Positions 1 to 39,600 of a stretch of DNA of 64,000 bases are shown piece after piece. Position 1 is the first letter of the stretch. The number at the start of each line of letters is the position of its first letter. The position numbers were made by a program, and so were the translations under genes. Location: positions 4,206,858-4,270,857 of the forward strand of contig OZ025214.1 in the NCBI GenBank assembly GCA_964019055.1, written 5' to 3'. The notes under the pieces are model-generated. The model was not told the origin of the DNA. It worked only from the letters and a program-made list of their open reading frames with translations, and did not search any database. Source of the stretch: Anthopleura xanthogrammica (Eukaryota; Cnidaria; Anthozoa; Actiniaria; Actiniidae).

Positions 1-1
1 C

Positions 2-27572
<27,571 letters not shown>

Positions 27573-28985
27573 TGAACATTTCTACTAATGCACATGTGCA
27601 GTGGGGTATTACTGCTGAACACTAGATAGAGCGGGCTCTTCTACGAAACATTTTTACCCAGCTGCGACTCGCTGTGACTCATATTGAAGATGTACTGGCC
27701 TAGCTGTGGTCTGTTTTTTGACTGCTTGGGCTGCCTGTAGAAAAAAACTTGGACAACGTTACTTACGTTATTTTACTCCAAGTTTTCTGGGTTGCCTGTG
27801 GGTTTTTTTTACCAGTGGCTTTATCTGCGTAATGATATAGTTCTTTGTAGACGTATCGTGACGACAAGACACCATGATAAAACTGAAATGAAAAACTAAA
27901 AATATCTGGCAGACAAAATACAAAATAAAAATCTACATGATGGTATTTTAACTTGATGGAATTCATCATCAACGAAATTGAAAAAGAAGGAATATGGATT
28001 TCAAAATGAAAAAGGGCCCAGTCTAAGGACTTGAAATAAAAGAATTGAATGAAGGAATGGTGCAGTAAGGACACTAAAACCACTTCTGTTGGGTTGCATT
28101 CTTGTGGCACTGGATGCACACTGGGTATAATATGTAAATAAATATTTCTTATAATGCATAAAAAACACCAATAAACAACAGTTATATACTTTGCAAGTGT
28201 GGTGATTATCAACCATTACCAGCCAAAAAAAACATTTCGTGTGGTTTTGAACCATTTTCCCATCTTTACCAAAGGCCTACCAATATCCCTTTCCCTCCAC
28301 TACCTGCTAAACTATGCGCGAAAAGGATTGTTGTAATTCGAGCGGCCCTCGCTCAAGTCTTAAAAGTCGTATATTTCGTGGAATTCGAGCTAGGAGATGG
28401 ATGGCAAAGATTTGTTTTATTTTTTCTATACATCATGTATAACTTCAACTATATGTCTTTAAATTTTTGAAAACGCTTGTCAGTTTATATGGAAAGACTT
28501 GAAGCTAAGGCCGCATGGCTAAGCATCGAAGCGCGCTGTGATTGGTCGGTTCGTGCGTGCACCGGATACCTTGTACCACTTTGCCAAACATGGAAAGGGG
28601 CAGGGAAGAAGAAGAAAGATAGAGAAAGAAAAAAGGAAGGAAAGAAAGAAGAAGGTAGGTGAGAAAGAACGAGCGAGCGTCAGCTAACGAACGAGCGAAT
28701 GAACGAAAGATAGAAAGGAAAGAAAAAAGAAAGAAAGATAGATAGATTAATGGTCTGTAGAGAAATGCAGATCAGATTTGATAAATTACTGTCTGTCTGT
28801 CAATATGTCTGTCCGTAGTTGGCCGCGTACAACCTAGTGCCTAATGGGTATATCCCCTGACCATATAGTACAGCAGGCCCTTTCGTCTTGTCACCGGTCA
28901 CTCGATCGTCTGGAGGAAAAGCTGAACATCTCGACAATTCTATACTCTGTTCTTGCATAAATCCCTTTACTAAACCTGTACAGCA
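27573..28985 (+). other. Intergenic region between channel gene and iPGM
   Basis: About 1.4 kb holding the channel 3' end and the iPGM promoter region. A purine-rich GAAA/GAAAG tract lies at about 28600-28745. No additional gene and no clear TATA box were found. Confidence 0.5.
27924..27929 (+). promoter_or_regulatory. Possible poly(A) signal of the channel gene
   Basis: An AATAAA hexamer about 350 bp after the channel stop codon. No other evidence for its use; further AATAAA motifs occur downstream. Confidence 0.35.
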
Positions 28986-31900
28986 ATGGCAGAAGTCAAG
29001 AATAAAGTGTGTCTTATTGTCATTGACGGCTGGGGGATAACAGACAAAACAGAAGGTTAGTCGCTGAAGAAAAGCATGTTTTTGTGCACGTAGCAGATGA
29101 CAATACAACCGGCCGATAAAACTGACATCAGACGATAAAACAAATAATGGAAAAAATATTTCAGTCCTTGGTGATTGCAATATGTAGTCCTATTTTGAAT
29201 CCTCTGTAGTAGTCTTCTCTTATTTTCCATTTGCTTTTTTACAATTCTAGTTTCTTTTTCAGCTGCACCCAGCTCGTTTACAAAATATTTATTCGTCAAA
29301 TTTGCATAAGTTAATCTTAGAAATTTTCCTTCAGCTCAGATAAGCTTACCACTTCAAGTAAACGTCGAATTCCTTCAGCAACATGTGTTGGCTATTTAGC
29401 TAATTTCCAAATAAAAAAGATGTGCATTTTATAAAATAATGCATTCAAAAGGTGTATTAATGAAAAGGTGTATTAATGAATGATCATGGACATTCTTAAA
29501 AATTATCTATTAAGGAAGGACTGAACGTTCCTGTCCCCTCCCTCCCTTCCCTTGGTGTATAGGCATTAGCATAGCTAATCCTAGCACTGACAGTCTTAAT
29601 GTCAGTCCTTTCAGTTACAAAACAGGCTGCAATTCCATACAGACACCATGTCACATTCTACTGTACACTTGCTCACTTAAAAATGTGTACATTGTACTGG
29701 TTACGTGGTATTAATATTGTTGTTATACCACCTGCAGGGAATGCCATATTTCATGGCGAGACCCCAGTAATGAACAGCTTTGCTGCTGGTAAGGATTGTG
29801 CATATACTTCCCTTGATGCATCAGGCCTGTCAGTAGGACTACCAGCAGGTTTGATGGGTAATTCAGAAGTAGGACATCTTAATATTGGCGCTGGAAGAGT
29901 AGTCTATCAGGTATGTACTGTATTATATTATATAGTATTTAACATTTCTGTCAATAGAGGTTTAGCACCATCATGTGCCAGCAGCCATGTTAGATGGCGC
30001 AACAATACTCTTGGGATTTGAATTATTTCTCTTCTAAAACGATTGTATTATTCCGGCCATCTAGCATGGCTGCCATCACATGATGGTGGAAAACCTCTAT
30101 TGTGCTTAAGGGGGTCTAGGGTCATGTAGTTGTGTTGCACTCACCTATAATAGCACCTAAAGGCCCCCCTAAAACAAAATCCTGGCTACGCCCCTGTAAC
30201 TAAATGCAAAATGCTGCCTTTGGTTGTTTAAAAACTTATTTTGTCTTTCTTTTTTCCTCTCTAGGATATTGTTAGAATAAACATGGCTGTAGAAAAGCGC
30301 AAGTTGTCCACAAACACAACTCTAGCAGCTGCAGCTGAAAGAGCAAAGAAATCAAATGGCCGATTTCATTTTCTAGGATTGGTAATTATAAATTTGTTGT
30401 TAAAAATTAGATTAGACTAATCAAGCAGATAAAATAAGTGAAATAATCTCATCTTAATCTCTTTTTATTTTTAATAAAATATTTTTGACTGCATGTGTTT
30501 TTGTTTTCAAGATTAGTGATGGTGGTGTCCACTCACACATCGACCACCTTTTTGGTCTCGTTGAAGCAATGAAGGAGCTTGGTGTGCCTAAAACATTCAT
30601 CCAGTTCTTCTCAGATGGCAGAGATACACGTCCTACAAGTGGAGGTAAGTAAATACAATTAAGACAAGCTGTAAAATAAATAAACTAAAATTATTAGATG
30701 TTCTAAGTAAAATATATATGATGCCTGCACCATTTAGCAAAGACTTTAGATGGCATTGTATCATTTCTTTGTTAACGGTTGTGCTTGAGAAAACACATGA
30801 TTATGGATACAACTCAAACAAAGAATCTTATTCTCAAGAGAATGACACTTGGGAAATGGGAAAACATTACGCCCTAGCTAAAGAGGTCCATTCCTTTCAT
30901 TCCTTTGCCCTTTGCCCTTCAATCTTTTTTGAAATATCTGTATATTGCTTTACAGAATTCTCCTAGGAGACCGCAGATTTCTGTTGGCTTTTTCCTTATT
31001 AATTATTAATAATTTAATAATCTTATTTATAGTTGGGTATGTGAAGCAAGTAATAGACAAGTTGAAGGAACTAAATTATGGTTCTCTTGCGACAATCATG
31101 GGACGGTATTATGCTATGGACCGCGACAAGAGATGGGAAAGAATAAAGATTGCTTTTGAAGGCCTGGTTCAAGGGATAGGAGAGAAGACAACTCTTGATA
31201 AATGTATTGATGTAAGTTTTTCAGAGCTTTCCTTTTTTTAGCATTGATTACACCTAGTAAATTATTATTAAAATGTACACCTATTTGTATGATTATGCAA
31301 CCAACACAGCCCAAGATGTCTGGGTATTAGACTACCATCATTTAAAAAATACTAACTTAGACTGTTGAAAATTTGGTTGATACATAAGCATCTTGAGTTT
31401 TAGCTAGCTATCTGGGTAACTTGGTCTTAAAAATGGATATAATTTTATATTATTTCAAAATATGACTCTCGGTATGTAGCCTCAGTGTTCGATGTAATGA
31501 TACTCTTTGTTGACATGCAGGTCATTAAGAGTCGTTATGAATCAGAAGGAGATAAGCATGAGACAGATGAGTTTTTAAAACCAATCATTATTGACCCTGA
31601 AGGAAGAATACAAGGTTAGTTATGACTCAATTTGACTGAAATACGATGGGATTTGAGAAAATTAACTTTTGAATCACTTTTTACCCACTTGTTTAATTGT
31701 GCTTTTTCTTATTCTTCAATTCAGTTATCCATCCTTCCATCCCATCCTATCCATCCTTCCATCCCATCCTATCCATCCATCCATCCATCCATCCACTTGT
31801 CATGAGGCATCTCATTTAGCAATCTATCTAGTATTTATTATTCAATTGATTGTTTGACTTATTTCAAAGATGGAGATACGTTGTGCTTCTTTGACTTCCG

Positions 31901-34331
31901 TGCTGACCGTATGAGGCAAATCAATGAAGCCATTGGAATAAAGCCACCATTTGAGACAGATGTGATTCCAAAGGATCTGGTATGCTTGAAATCAAACCCT
32001 CATTTATTCATAACACTTATAAGAATGGGTGCCTAAAGATTAAATAAAAAACATGCACATTGCTGTGTACACTCATAAAGCACTTGGGGTTTGGCAGAAT
32101 ATGAAACAAGTATTAGGAGAAGCATGATATTTATTTGAATGCACTCTGGTATGCACCATGCTTCTCCTAACACTTCTCATGATCTCCTGACCTCTGTGTG
32201 CACACACACATCTCTTCAATCCCACTGAAATACTAATATATATATTTTTCATTTTCAGCATCATATCTCTATGACAGAGTACAAGAAAGAATTTCCATTC
32301 CCTGTGATGTTTCCTCCAGAAGTACCCAAGAATGTCCTGGCAGAATGGCTGGGAAGTAAAAAAGTCCCACAATATCACTGTGCAGGTACTTTGTTTAATG
32401 TAGAGAAGACTGTACATGAATTTATAAAAAACTTATAAGTCTTGCTTTCTGAATGGTTGATGGTGAGTGCTTTATGAGCCAGGAGAAAGGATGGCACAGT
32501 TGGTTAGTGCCTAGCCTTTGGTGCAAGGGGTCCCGTTCGATTCCCAGTGACCTCGCAAACCTAACAAATTTTGGTGTTATCGACAACACTGTTTACAGTC
32601 ATTTCATTAATTATCTTTTTACACTTTTGTTATACCTAGAAACTGAAAAGTATGCCCATGTAACATTCTTCTTCAATGGAGGTGTTGAAGCTAAATTTGA
32701 TTTAGAAGATCGCAAGCTTGTGCCCTCTCCAAAAGTCGCTACATATGACTTGCAGCCTACCATGAGCTCAGCTGGGGTTGCTGATGAGGTATGTAGGTTT
32801 TTCTTAATTTGTGACTTGTAATCCAACACTTAGAGCCTATCCAGCTAAGCTTTAAACCTTTAGCACAGGGCTTAAAATAATTGCTAGTCATTGGACAATG
32901 TCCAGCCAGAATTGGAACTTGCTGGGACAAATATTTACCTTGTCGGTCATTTTGACCAGTAACATTGGGTCAGAAACAAGGTGGTATGACCAAGCTAAAA
33001 CTAATTTGGCCTGTCATCAAGAATGGCAATTCATCAGCTGTTACTTTAAGCCCTGTAGCATTGGTCAAATCCTTTTCCATGAGTTGGCAACACCAAGGGG
33101 TTGCCAATTTTTTTCTGAAAATTTCCATGCAATCTGTAGATGTAGTGCATTAATGTGGATGTAGTTCATCCAGTGGAGGGAAAACAATGCTAGGTTCTTA
33201 GGCTAGGTGCTGATATATTTAGCATAGTTTTTAACCAAGACGTTTTATGAATATATTCAAGGTTTGTAAAGCCGTTGAAGAAGGCAAGCACCCATTTGTC
33301 ATGTGCAACTTTGCCCCACCTGACATGGTTGGTCATACTGGGAAGTATGAAGCTGCTGTCATTGCTTGCGCTGCTACAGGTACTGTATATATATCAACCT
33401 TGGATAATATTTATCAGTGGTTGTACTGGCAGATCTGAAGATCAAACCCTGAAACAATGTCTTGGCTGATCAAAGTGAAGTGACTTCTTGCCTAATCAAA
33501 GTCAGGGCATGGGTAATTTACAGTTCAAACCCTGAAACAACCTCTTGGCTTATCTAAGTCAGAGCATGGATGATAAATTGATCAATTTATCATCCATGGT
33601 CAGAGCAAAGCTAACTCACAGATCAAATTGGAATTTATTGTGTTGTGCAAGGGATAGGGGGTCTGTGTGTGTGTGTGGGGGGGGGGGGGGGGCAAGATGA
33701 AGGCTGAGCCAATAACCCCAAAAACATGCTACCGAGAGGAAAACAACACCTGTTTTCACAATTATCATGGCTAATTCATCTGAGTCATTGTGTTTATTTT
33801 ATTTTTCAGATACTGCAATAGGCAGAATCTATAAAGCCTGCCAAGAGCACAACTTTACACTGATGATAACTTCTGATCACGGCAATGCAGAACAAATGAT
33901 CAGTGAAAAGGGTGGCCCACATACTGCACACACTACTAATAGAGGTATGTATTGTACTACAGCAAAAGGTGCATCTCCTAATTTTTGTTACCCACCCCCC
34001 CCCCCCCTCAAAATCCTGGATCCGCCCCAGATTTGTGACTGAATATAAGAAAGGATTTTTAGTTGTTGGTTCATACTAGGCAATTACATGTGGTCTCTCA
34101 TTCAACCACCACCATGAGAATGGGAATGGGAGTGAGACAAGCAAGGGACAACATTTTCAACCATCTTTTTTTCATCCTCTTACTTCAGTGCCATTAATAA
34201 TGACCGGTGGACACAAGTACAGAAATTTTACCCACAATGCAGCGCTGTGTGACGTAGCTCCAACTGTTCTTGACATCATGGGACTTAACATCCCAGAAGA
34301 GATGACCGGACAATCTCTCCTACAGAAATAA
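28986..34331 (+). CDS. 2,3-bisphosphoglycerate-independent phosphoglycerate mutase (iPGM)
   Basis: Glycolytic and gluconeogenic enzyme interconverting 3- and 2-phosphoglycerate in the cytosol, using two metal ions and a phosphoserine intermediate. Exons: 28986-29055, 29738-29910, 30265-30381, 30512-30644, 31033-31211, 31521-31614, 31870-31979, 32259-32385, 32640-32788, 33262-33379, 33810-33944, 34189-34331; all phases agree, giving 515 aa, the usual iPGM length. Asp14 (VIDGWG), catalytic Ser66 (MGNSEVGH), Asp405 and His409 (DMVGHTG), Asp446 and His447 (SDHGN) and His464 (PHTAH) match the known bacterial iPGM active site (Asp12, Ser62, Asp403, His407, Asp444, His445, His462 in the Geobacillus enzyme). 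The start is the ATG before [16 protein letters not shown]. iPGM is found in many invertebrates but not in vertebrates. No sign of damage or recent transfer; it has 11 spliceosomal introns. Confidence 0.96.
29952..30102. mobile_element. MITE family B, copy 1 (iPGM intron)
   Basis: An inverted-repeat element: CAATAGAGGTTTAGCACCATC at the left and GATGGTGGAAAACCTCTATTG at the right, with mirrored GCAGCCATG/CATGGCTGCC interior. The same arrangement occurs at 41290-41460 in INPP5F. Confidence 0.75.
31735..31798 (+). repeat. CCAT-type microsatellite
   Basis: CCATCC/CCATCCTAT tandem units in an iPGM intron. Confidence 0.85.
32487..32605 (+). mobile_element. tRNA-derived SINE fragment
   Basis: An A-box-like TGGCACAGTTGGTTAGTGC (32492-32510) and a B-box GTTCGATTCCC (32535-32545) with tRNA-like spacing, followed by CTCGCAAACCTAACAAA, the SINE body word also present at about 1785. 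Sits in an iPGM intron. Probably a 5' fragment. Confidence 0.65.
33425..33690 (-). mobile_element. SINE tail repeats (reverse orientation) and poly-G
   Basis: Three degenerate copies of the SINE tail unit in reverse orientation (AACCCTGAAACAACCTCTTGG, ATCAAAGTCAGGGCATGG), a hairpin GATAAATTGATCAATTTATC at about 33568, then GTGTGTGG followed by a G run at 33675-33692. Confidence 0.65.
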
Positions 34332-36602
34332 GCTGCCAAAACTCTAGCCAAGACCACTTGGCCGGTGATGAAGAAAGTCGGGTTCTTTCAAGTAGAAGAC
34401 TAATTAAAAGCTCTTTTCATGGTTCTGTGATGTTTGGCTTCCATCAGTAAGAAAAATGCCAACTCAGACATGTAATTTTAATGGACGGAAATAAAAACTC
34501 TGGCCAGAAAAGATGAAGCTTCCGGAATTGTCTGGATCGCAGAACCATGAAGACAGCAATAAGAATCCTTTTAGAATACTATGAATAATTACATGAAGAA
34601 TATAGCTATCTGTTCTATATTGGATTCTTTTATGATAAATATCTTGATACCAGGAATAGATATTACAGATGTTAGGTAGTGGTATTTTGTGTTTGGACTC
34701 CCAATATTCAGATTGTTTTAGGGTCTTATATTATTAAAATAAAAAATATATATTAACCTTGGCGAATAATGTCATTTGAATTAAATTATACCTATACCCG
34801 CTTTGCGATATAACAGTACTGTTGTTTGCGCAGCTGCGCAGATAATGTAGATATTTTGATGAAGATTTTATGAATTTTACCGTACGAAACCAACGCTTCA
34901 TCGCGATGCGCGAAGGGGATTTTTAGCCAATTTTTAGCGTTGAGTTGAGAGGTCGTCTATTTCTAGCCGATTGAACGTTGAACGAAACAACTTTCGTTCC
35001 ATGACTATGCGCAGTCTCAGTTGTCCAGATGGTTTAAAGGAAAAGTACATGCACGCCTATCTCAATTAGAATGTTTTATTAAAAACGTCATAGTCGTCAA
35101 AAAGACCTTTCTAAATCAAGAGCTGAAGAGGTTTAATCAAGCACATTGGAAAAAGCATCGTTCAAACTAGCTTAATAAGGATTCTCTTAGTTTGTGACTG
35201 CGTGCCATTTTGGCTGCCAACCGCGGACGTCCTGCTATGACGCAAAGAAATTCTAATTTCGACCTAAAAATACTTTTCTTTACGTTAATAAAAAAAACTG
35301 AAATCGTTTTTATTTGGCTTCGTCGTAATGGACTCAAAAATGGAAAAAGTTTTAACTTTTAAAATCAGCCCATCTTAAAGGCTTCTAAATTTAAGCACAA
35401 CAACTAATCTCTTGCGCAAATATTTCCAGGAAATACTTGGTGTGGAGTATACAGGTCTATAGAATTTTGAAGCTTCGAATGCTAAAATGTTTTTTTTTTG
35501 TTTCGAGGTTTTTCGACAACCGCTGGTAATGAAAATAAGTAAAAACATCAAGTTGTTTTTCATTGGTCACTATGGCTACTGATACATAGGATTTTCATAA
35601 TGGACTTCCAGCTGATGCCTTTCATGAAGAGGAACCTAGATTGGGATATTGTTGATGCAGTGGAAATTCTGCTTCAGGTTTTGTTTCTGCTTCAGGTGTT
35701 GTTTCCATCGACTCTAAAGAGTGTATTTACGTAGGTTGTCTATCAAGTTGAAAAAAAAATCCAGATGGTTCGGGGGCATTGCTTAACAAGGAGTGGTATC
35801 TGAAGATAAACAGGACAAAAGTGTTCTAATAACGAAATAATATGTGATCGTCGTAAAATTAATCAATCGGTCAAGATGACCGGAGATGTTGGAAGTACGT
35901 CATTGGATGCTATTTCCAAACCTTTCCTCTTCGGTTTGGCCGGGGGTGGGGGTGGGCGTGGGGGGGTTGAGAAGTGCCATAAAATCATTCCCGTGTGTAT
36001 ATTATCTCTTTCTTTTTTTAATACCAGAAACGCGCTTGAAAACTGAGATTCATGAAAATACCTCAAACAATGCCAGAATTTTTAAATGGGATACACGCGC
36101 GAAGGATATTAGAATAAGCAAAGAATAGTGTACTAATATTTTTTAGATGTCATTTTCACATATGAATGAATTGACTCCTAGGTCTAACGATGGTGGAAAG
36201 GGGTGCGCGGGTTGGGGACGCGCCCGGCTATGACGATTTTGTCTGGTTTAAGGTCCTCGCATCTTATCACACTTGTATACTAGCCTTTCTATTTTTGCAT
36301 CAAATACTGGTTTCCTTTAAAGTACTTGTTAGAATATAATTATTTTTTCTTACAAAGTCGCCATTCAAATCCCCAAAACCACTCACACTATTGTAGCTCT
36401 GGGGTGACGGAGTGGACCCCATGCCTTCCTCGCCTTTCACGCCTTGAATGCGCGCAAAGTCCCCCGGGAGTCAATCATCGTGTTGTAAATAATAATGGCG
36501 GATTCTTAGCCGAAGGTTAGCTGTGGTTGAACCTGCTAAACATGCTCACTAGGAGTAACAATCTGGGTCAATTCAAGGCGTATTTTGCGTGTGTAATACG
36601 GC
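34332..36602 (+). other. Intergenic region between iPGM and INPP5F
   Basis: About 2.3 kb. Holds the iPGM 3' end (AATAAA at 34490 and 34738), then AT-rich DNA with a G-rich patch at 35938-35970, and GC-richer sequence from 36180 to 36500 that may include the INPP5F promoter. AATAATGGCGGATTCTTAG at about 36489 lies in the probable 5' leader. No gene supported. Confidence 0.45.
34490..34495 (+). promoter_or_regulatory. Possible poly(A) signal of iPGM
   Basis: An AATAAA hexamer about 160 bp after the iPGM stop. A second, at 34738-34743, is an alternative. Confidence 0.45.
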
Positions 36603-39600
36603 ATGGAGCTTTACCAAGCCAGAGATAATTTTATCATCCAAGATGGCTACTACACCCTCTGGTGTAACAGGCTGGATGGTGGAGTAGTTCCCCGTCAAGG
36701 TACGGATCGTACGAACTTGTATTATTGATATTCCCGCAAAATAATGCCCTAAAAACGTTATTCTTGGAGCTGTACTATTGTATCTTTGCTGTCATCGCTT
36801 TTGCAGCTTCTCTGAATATTTTTTTCTCACTAAGGTGTTCCGCCGAGTGAAGCCTTTGACCCAGTTTGCAAGGGAATTATCTACGGCGTTATTGGCAAAA
36901 TACAATTCTTCCCCGGTAAGTAAAAACGCTTTAGTAAGACTCTCTACCTTGGATAACATCCTTCTAACACCCCAAAACCTGAGAGAATTCAAACCAGCCA
37001 AAGCAAAGGATATATTATTCACGTATGCAAAAGTTCAACGTGGTTGTCAATGACAGCTCTGCTCTGCTCTGCTTGAATCTCACTTTACCTGCCTTCCTGT
37101 TTCAAGCTCCTTTGTTCCTGTTAATTTTTCCTAAGAACTGTCAACTTCTTAATCGATATTCATTTTTAAACTTCCCACTAAAAAATCCTTCTTTCATATT
37201 GCTAAAACTTATTCACGATTTTGCAAATCGAAGTTGAAAGTGCATTATTATTCAGTTTAATTCTTTAAAAATATTCCACAATTAGAGTTTTTTTATAACT
37301 TTAATGCTAGAATTTCTATCATTTTTAAATACGTTAATGGTATATTTATTCAAGCTGTTAAAATGCTAAAAATATTTTTGAAGTATTTTATTGCTAAAGC
37401 AAAGCCATGAAATTCAAGAAATGATTGTGGTTAATAAAACCAGTACAGTCACAGCATATTTTGCCTATCAATGGTTTTTCAGTGTTTTTTACCAGCATCA
37501 TAAAACATTTATACCCTCACACTTTTAAAAATATTGGATCCAATCGCTTTCTGGAAATTTTGAATTTCAGCTTTCTCTTTACAAAATGTGATGTTTGAAG
37601 CATCAAAATGGTTTTCCCAGACGTGTCTAAATATTATATAAAAATCTTCATCTAATCTAAAAATCTTCTAATGGCTTGAATTTTCATCTCCTAACAGTGT
37701 GAACTTCAACATATTTGACACATAAAAGAAATGTTTTTGGCATTTTTCCCTAGATGTCAATGCCAAAAAATTAAAAGATTCTACAAAATATCTAATGTGC
37801 ATATCTAATTCATTAACTATTGTCAATGATGTTTACTTCAATTTAAAATTAAATTCACTGAAATAGAAATTTTTTAGATTAGATTAATATGTAAATGAAG
37901 GAATTATTCTTCAGCAATTATTGGTTATCTACACTATTTCCTTCAACTTTTCTTAGCACTTTTGTCAGGTGATTAAAACCTTTAAGATCTGTTATATTGT
38001 GCACTATATCATTCTGGAACAATCTTTTTCCAATTAATGAATATTGCATTACCTTATTATTTGTTGGTGAAAGCAATTTGTATAATATTTCCCAATCATC
38101 GTATATTTTGATTTAAAATTAAGTGGGTTTTCATATGCTTTTTTATTATGATATGTGGATTAACAATATGCCAAGAAAGTTGGCTTAGTTGAGTCCTAAA
38201 GTTTTAGGAAAAACTGTGAAAAATTTGTGATTTTAAAGCTGTCAAAGATAAGAGTCTTTCAGCTTTTCATAATGAAACTTTAGTCTGCAGGATAAAACTG
38301 TCACTTTGAGTTGTCAGACATATAATTTATAGACTCTAGACATTATTATTGGAGATTGAGTTGAATTGAGGCTGATCTACTGTAAGTCTGGGCATTGCTA
38401 CCTCACAAATCGAATTGAAATTTATTATGTTGATGTTTTATGGAGGGAGGAAAACTGGAGAGCCCATAGAAAAACCCTTGAATTAAGGGAGAGACCTCAC
38501 AAACTCTGCACACTTGGTGTGGAGTGTAGGAATTACAGTAATGGAAACCAAGATACTGTAGGTGATAGGCACATAAACACTGTCTTATTTAGCTAGCACC
38601 TCTAAGCCACCCTTGATCCCCCCTCCCCCCCAAATGCATTCATGTAAAACTGCATATATTGTAATCTATATGTACAGGTCTACTTACCACTGCTTTCATT
38701 GCATGCTGATCGAGACAACAGTCGCGGCATGGAAATCAGGCAATACACTGCCATTAATCAGAATATGTAATTTAGTTACTGAACAATTTGTTTGATTGCC
38801 CAATTTCACTGTTGCAACTGTTGTCTCGATCAGTGCGTGGTAATGAAAACAGTGGTAAAAGAAAGTAATAGAGCAGCCTCTGCAAAGTATATTAATATCC
38901 AGCTGATCTTAAATAGTGATGTAGAAATGACATCACTGCAAAACTGAGGTGTCATGTACATATGTAGCCTGCGAAAAAACTCATAAAAGTTTATATTTGA
39001 ATTGAGATGAATTTAGATTTTTAGACGTTTTTCAGATTATTTTGTATACTCTTACTATCATGATATTCTTCATTGAATGGGAAAATAAAATAAAGAAATA
39101 ACCATTTGCTGAGCCACTAGGCTATTAAGGATGACACCTCAGTTTTGTAAATTTTCTCGATTCTGATTGGCTAACATTTTTTCTCAGATCAGCTAGATAT
39201 ATTCAAGCTTTTGTAAGGGATGTTTAAAACCCGAACTTTTAGTGTGATAGGCATTTCTAACAAGAGAACAAGAGAGAGATATGATCCTGTCTCATGCCAA
39301 TTACGTTTTATTAGGTATTATATGCATACCTATTAGTGTTAAAAGCAATATTGTGACAGTATAATCATCTTAAAAGACTCACAATTATCAAATTTCTAAT
39401 ATAATTGTTACGTCAAACCACCATAAAAGGAACACATTTTTCCTTATTATTTGACACATGAAAGTTAAATTCCCATAAAACAGATAAGTAAAAAATACCT
39501 TAGAAAAAATATTTTAAAAATGAAAAGTTTGCCTTGTGATGTGAAAATGTTGATATCCTTGTTATCAGTGATCATTTTAATCTGTCATATGCATTTCAAT

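Noticed and set aside
32487..32560. Functional tRNA gene
   Set aside because: A and B boxes are present but the cloverleaf arms do not pair convincingly; more likely a SINE head.
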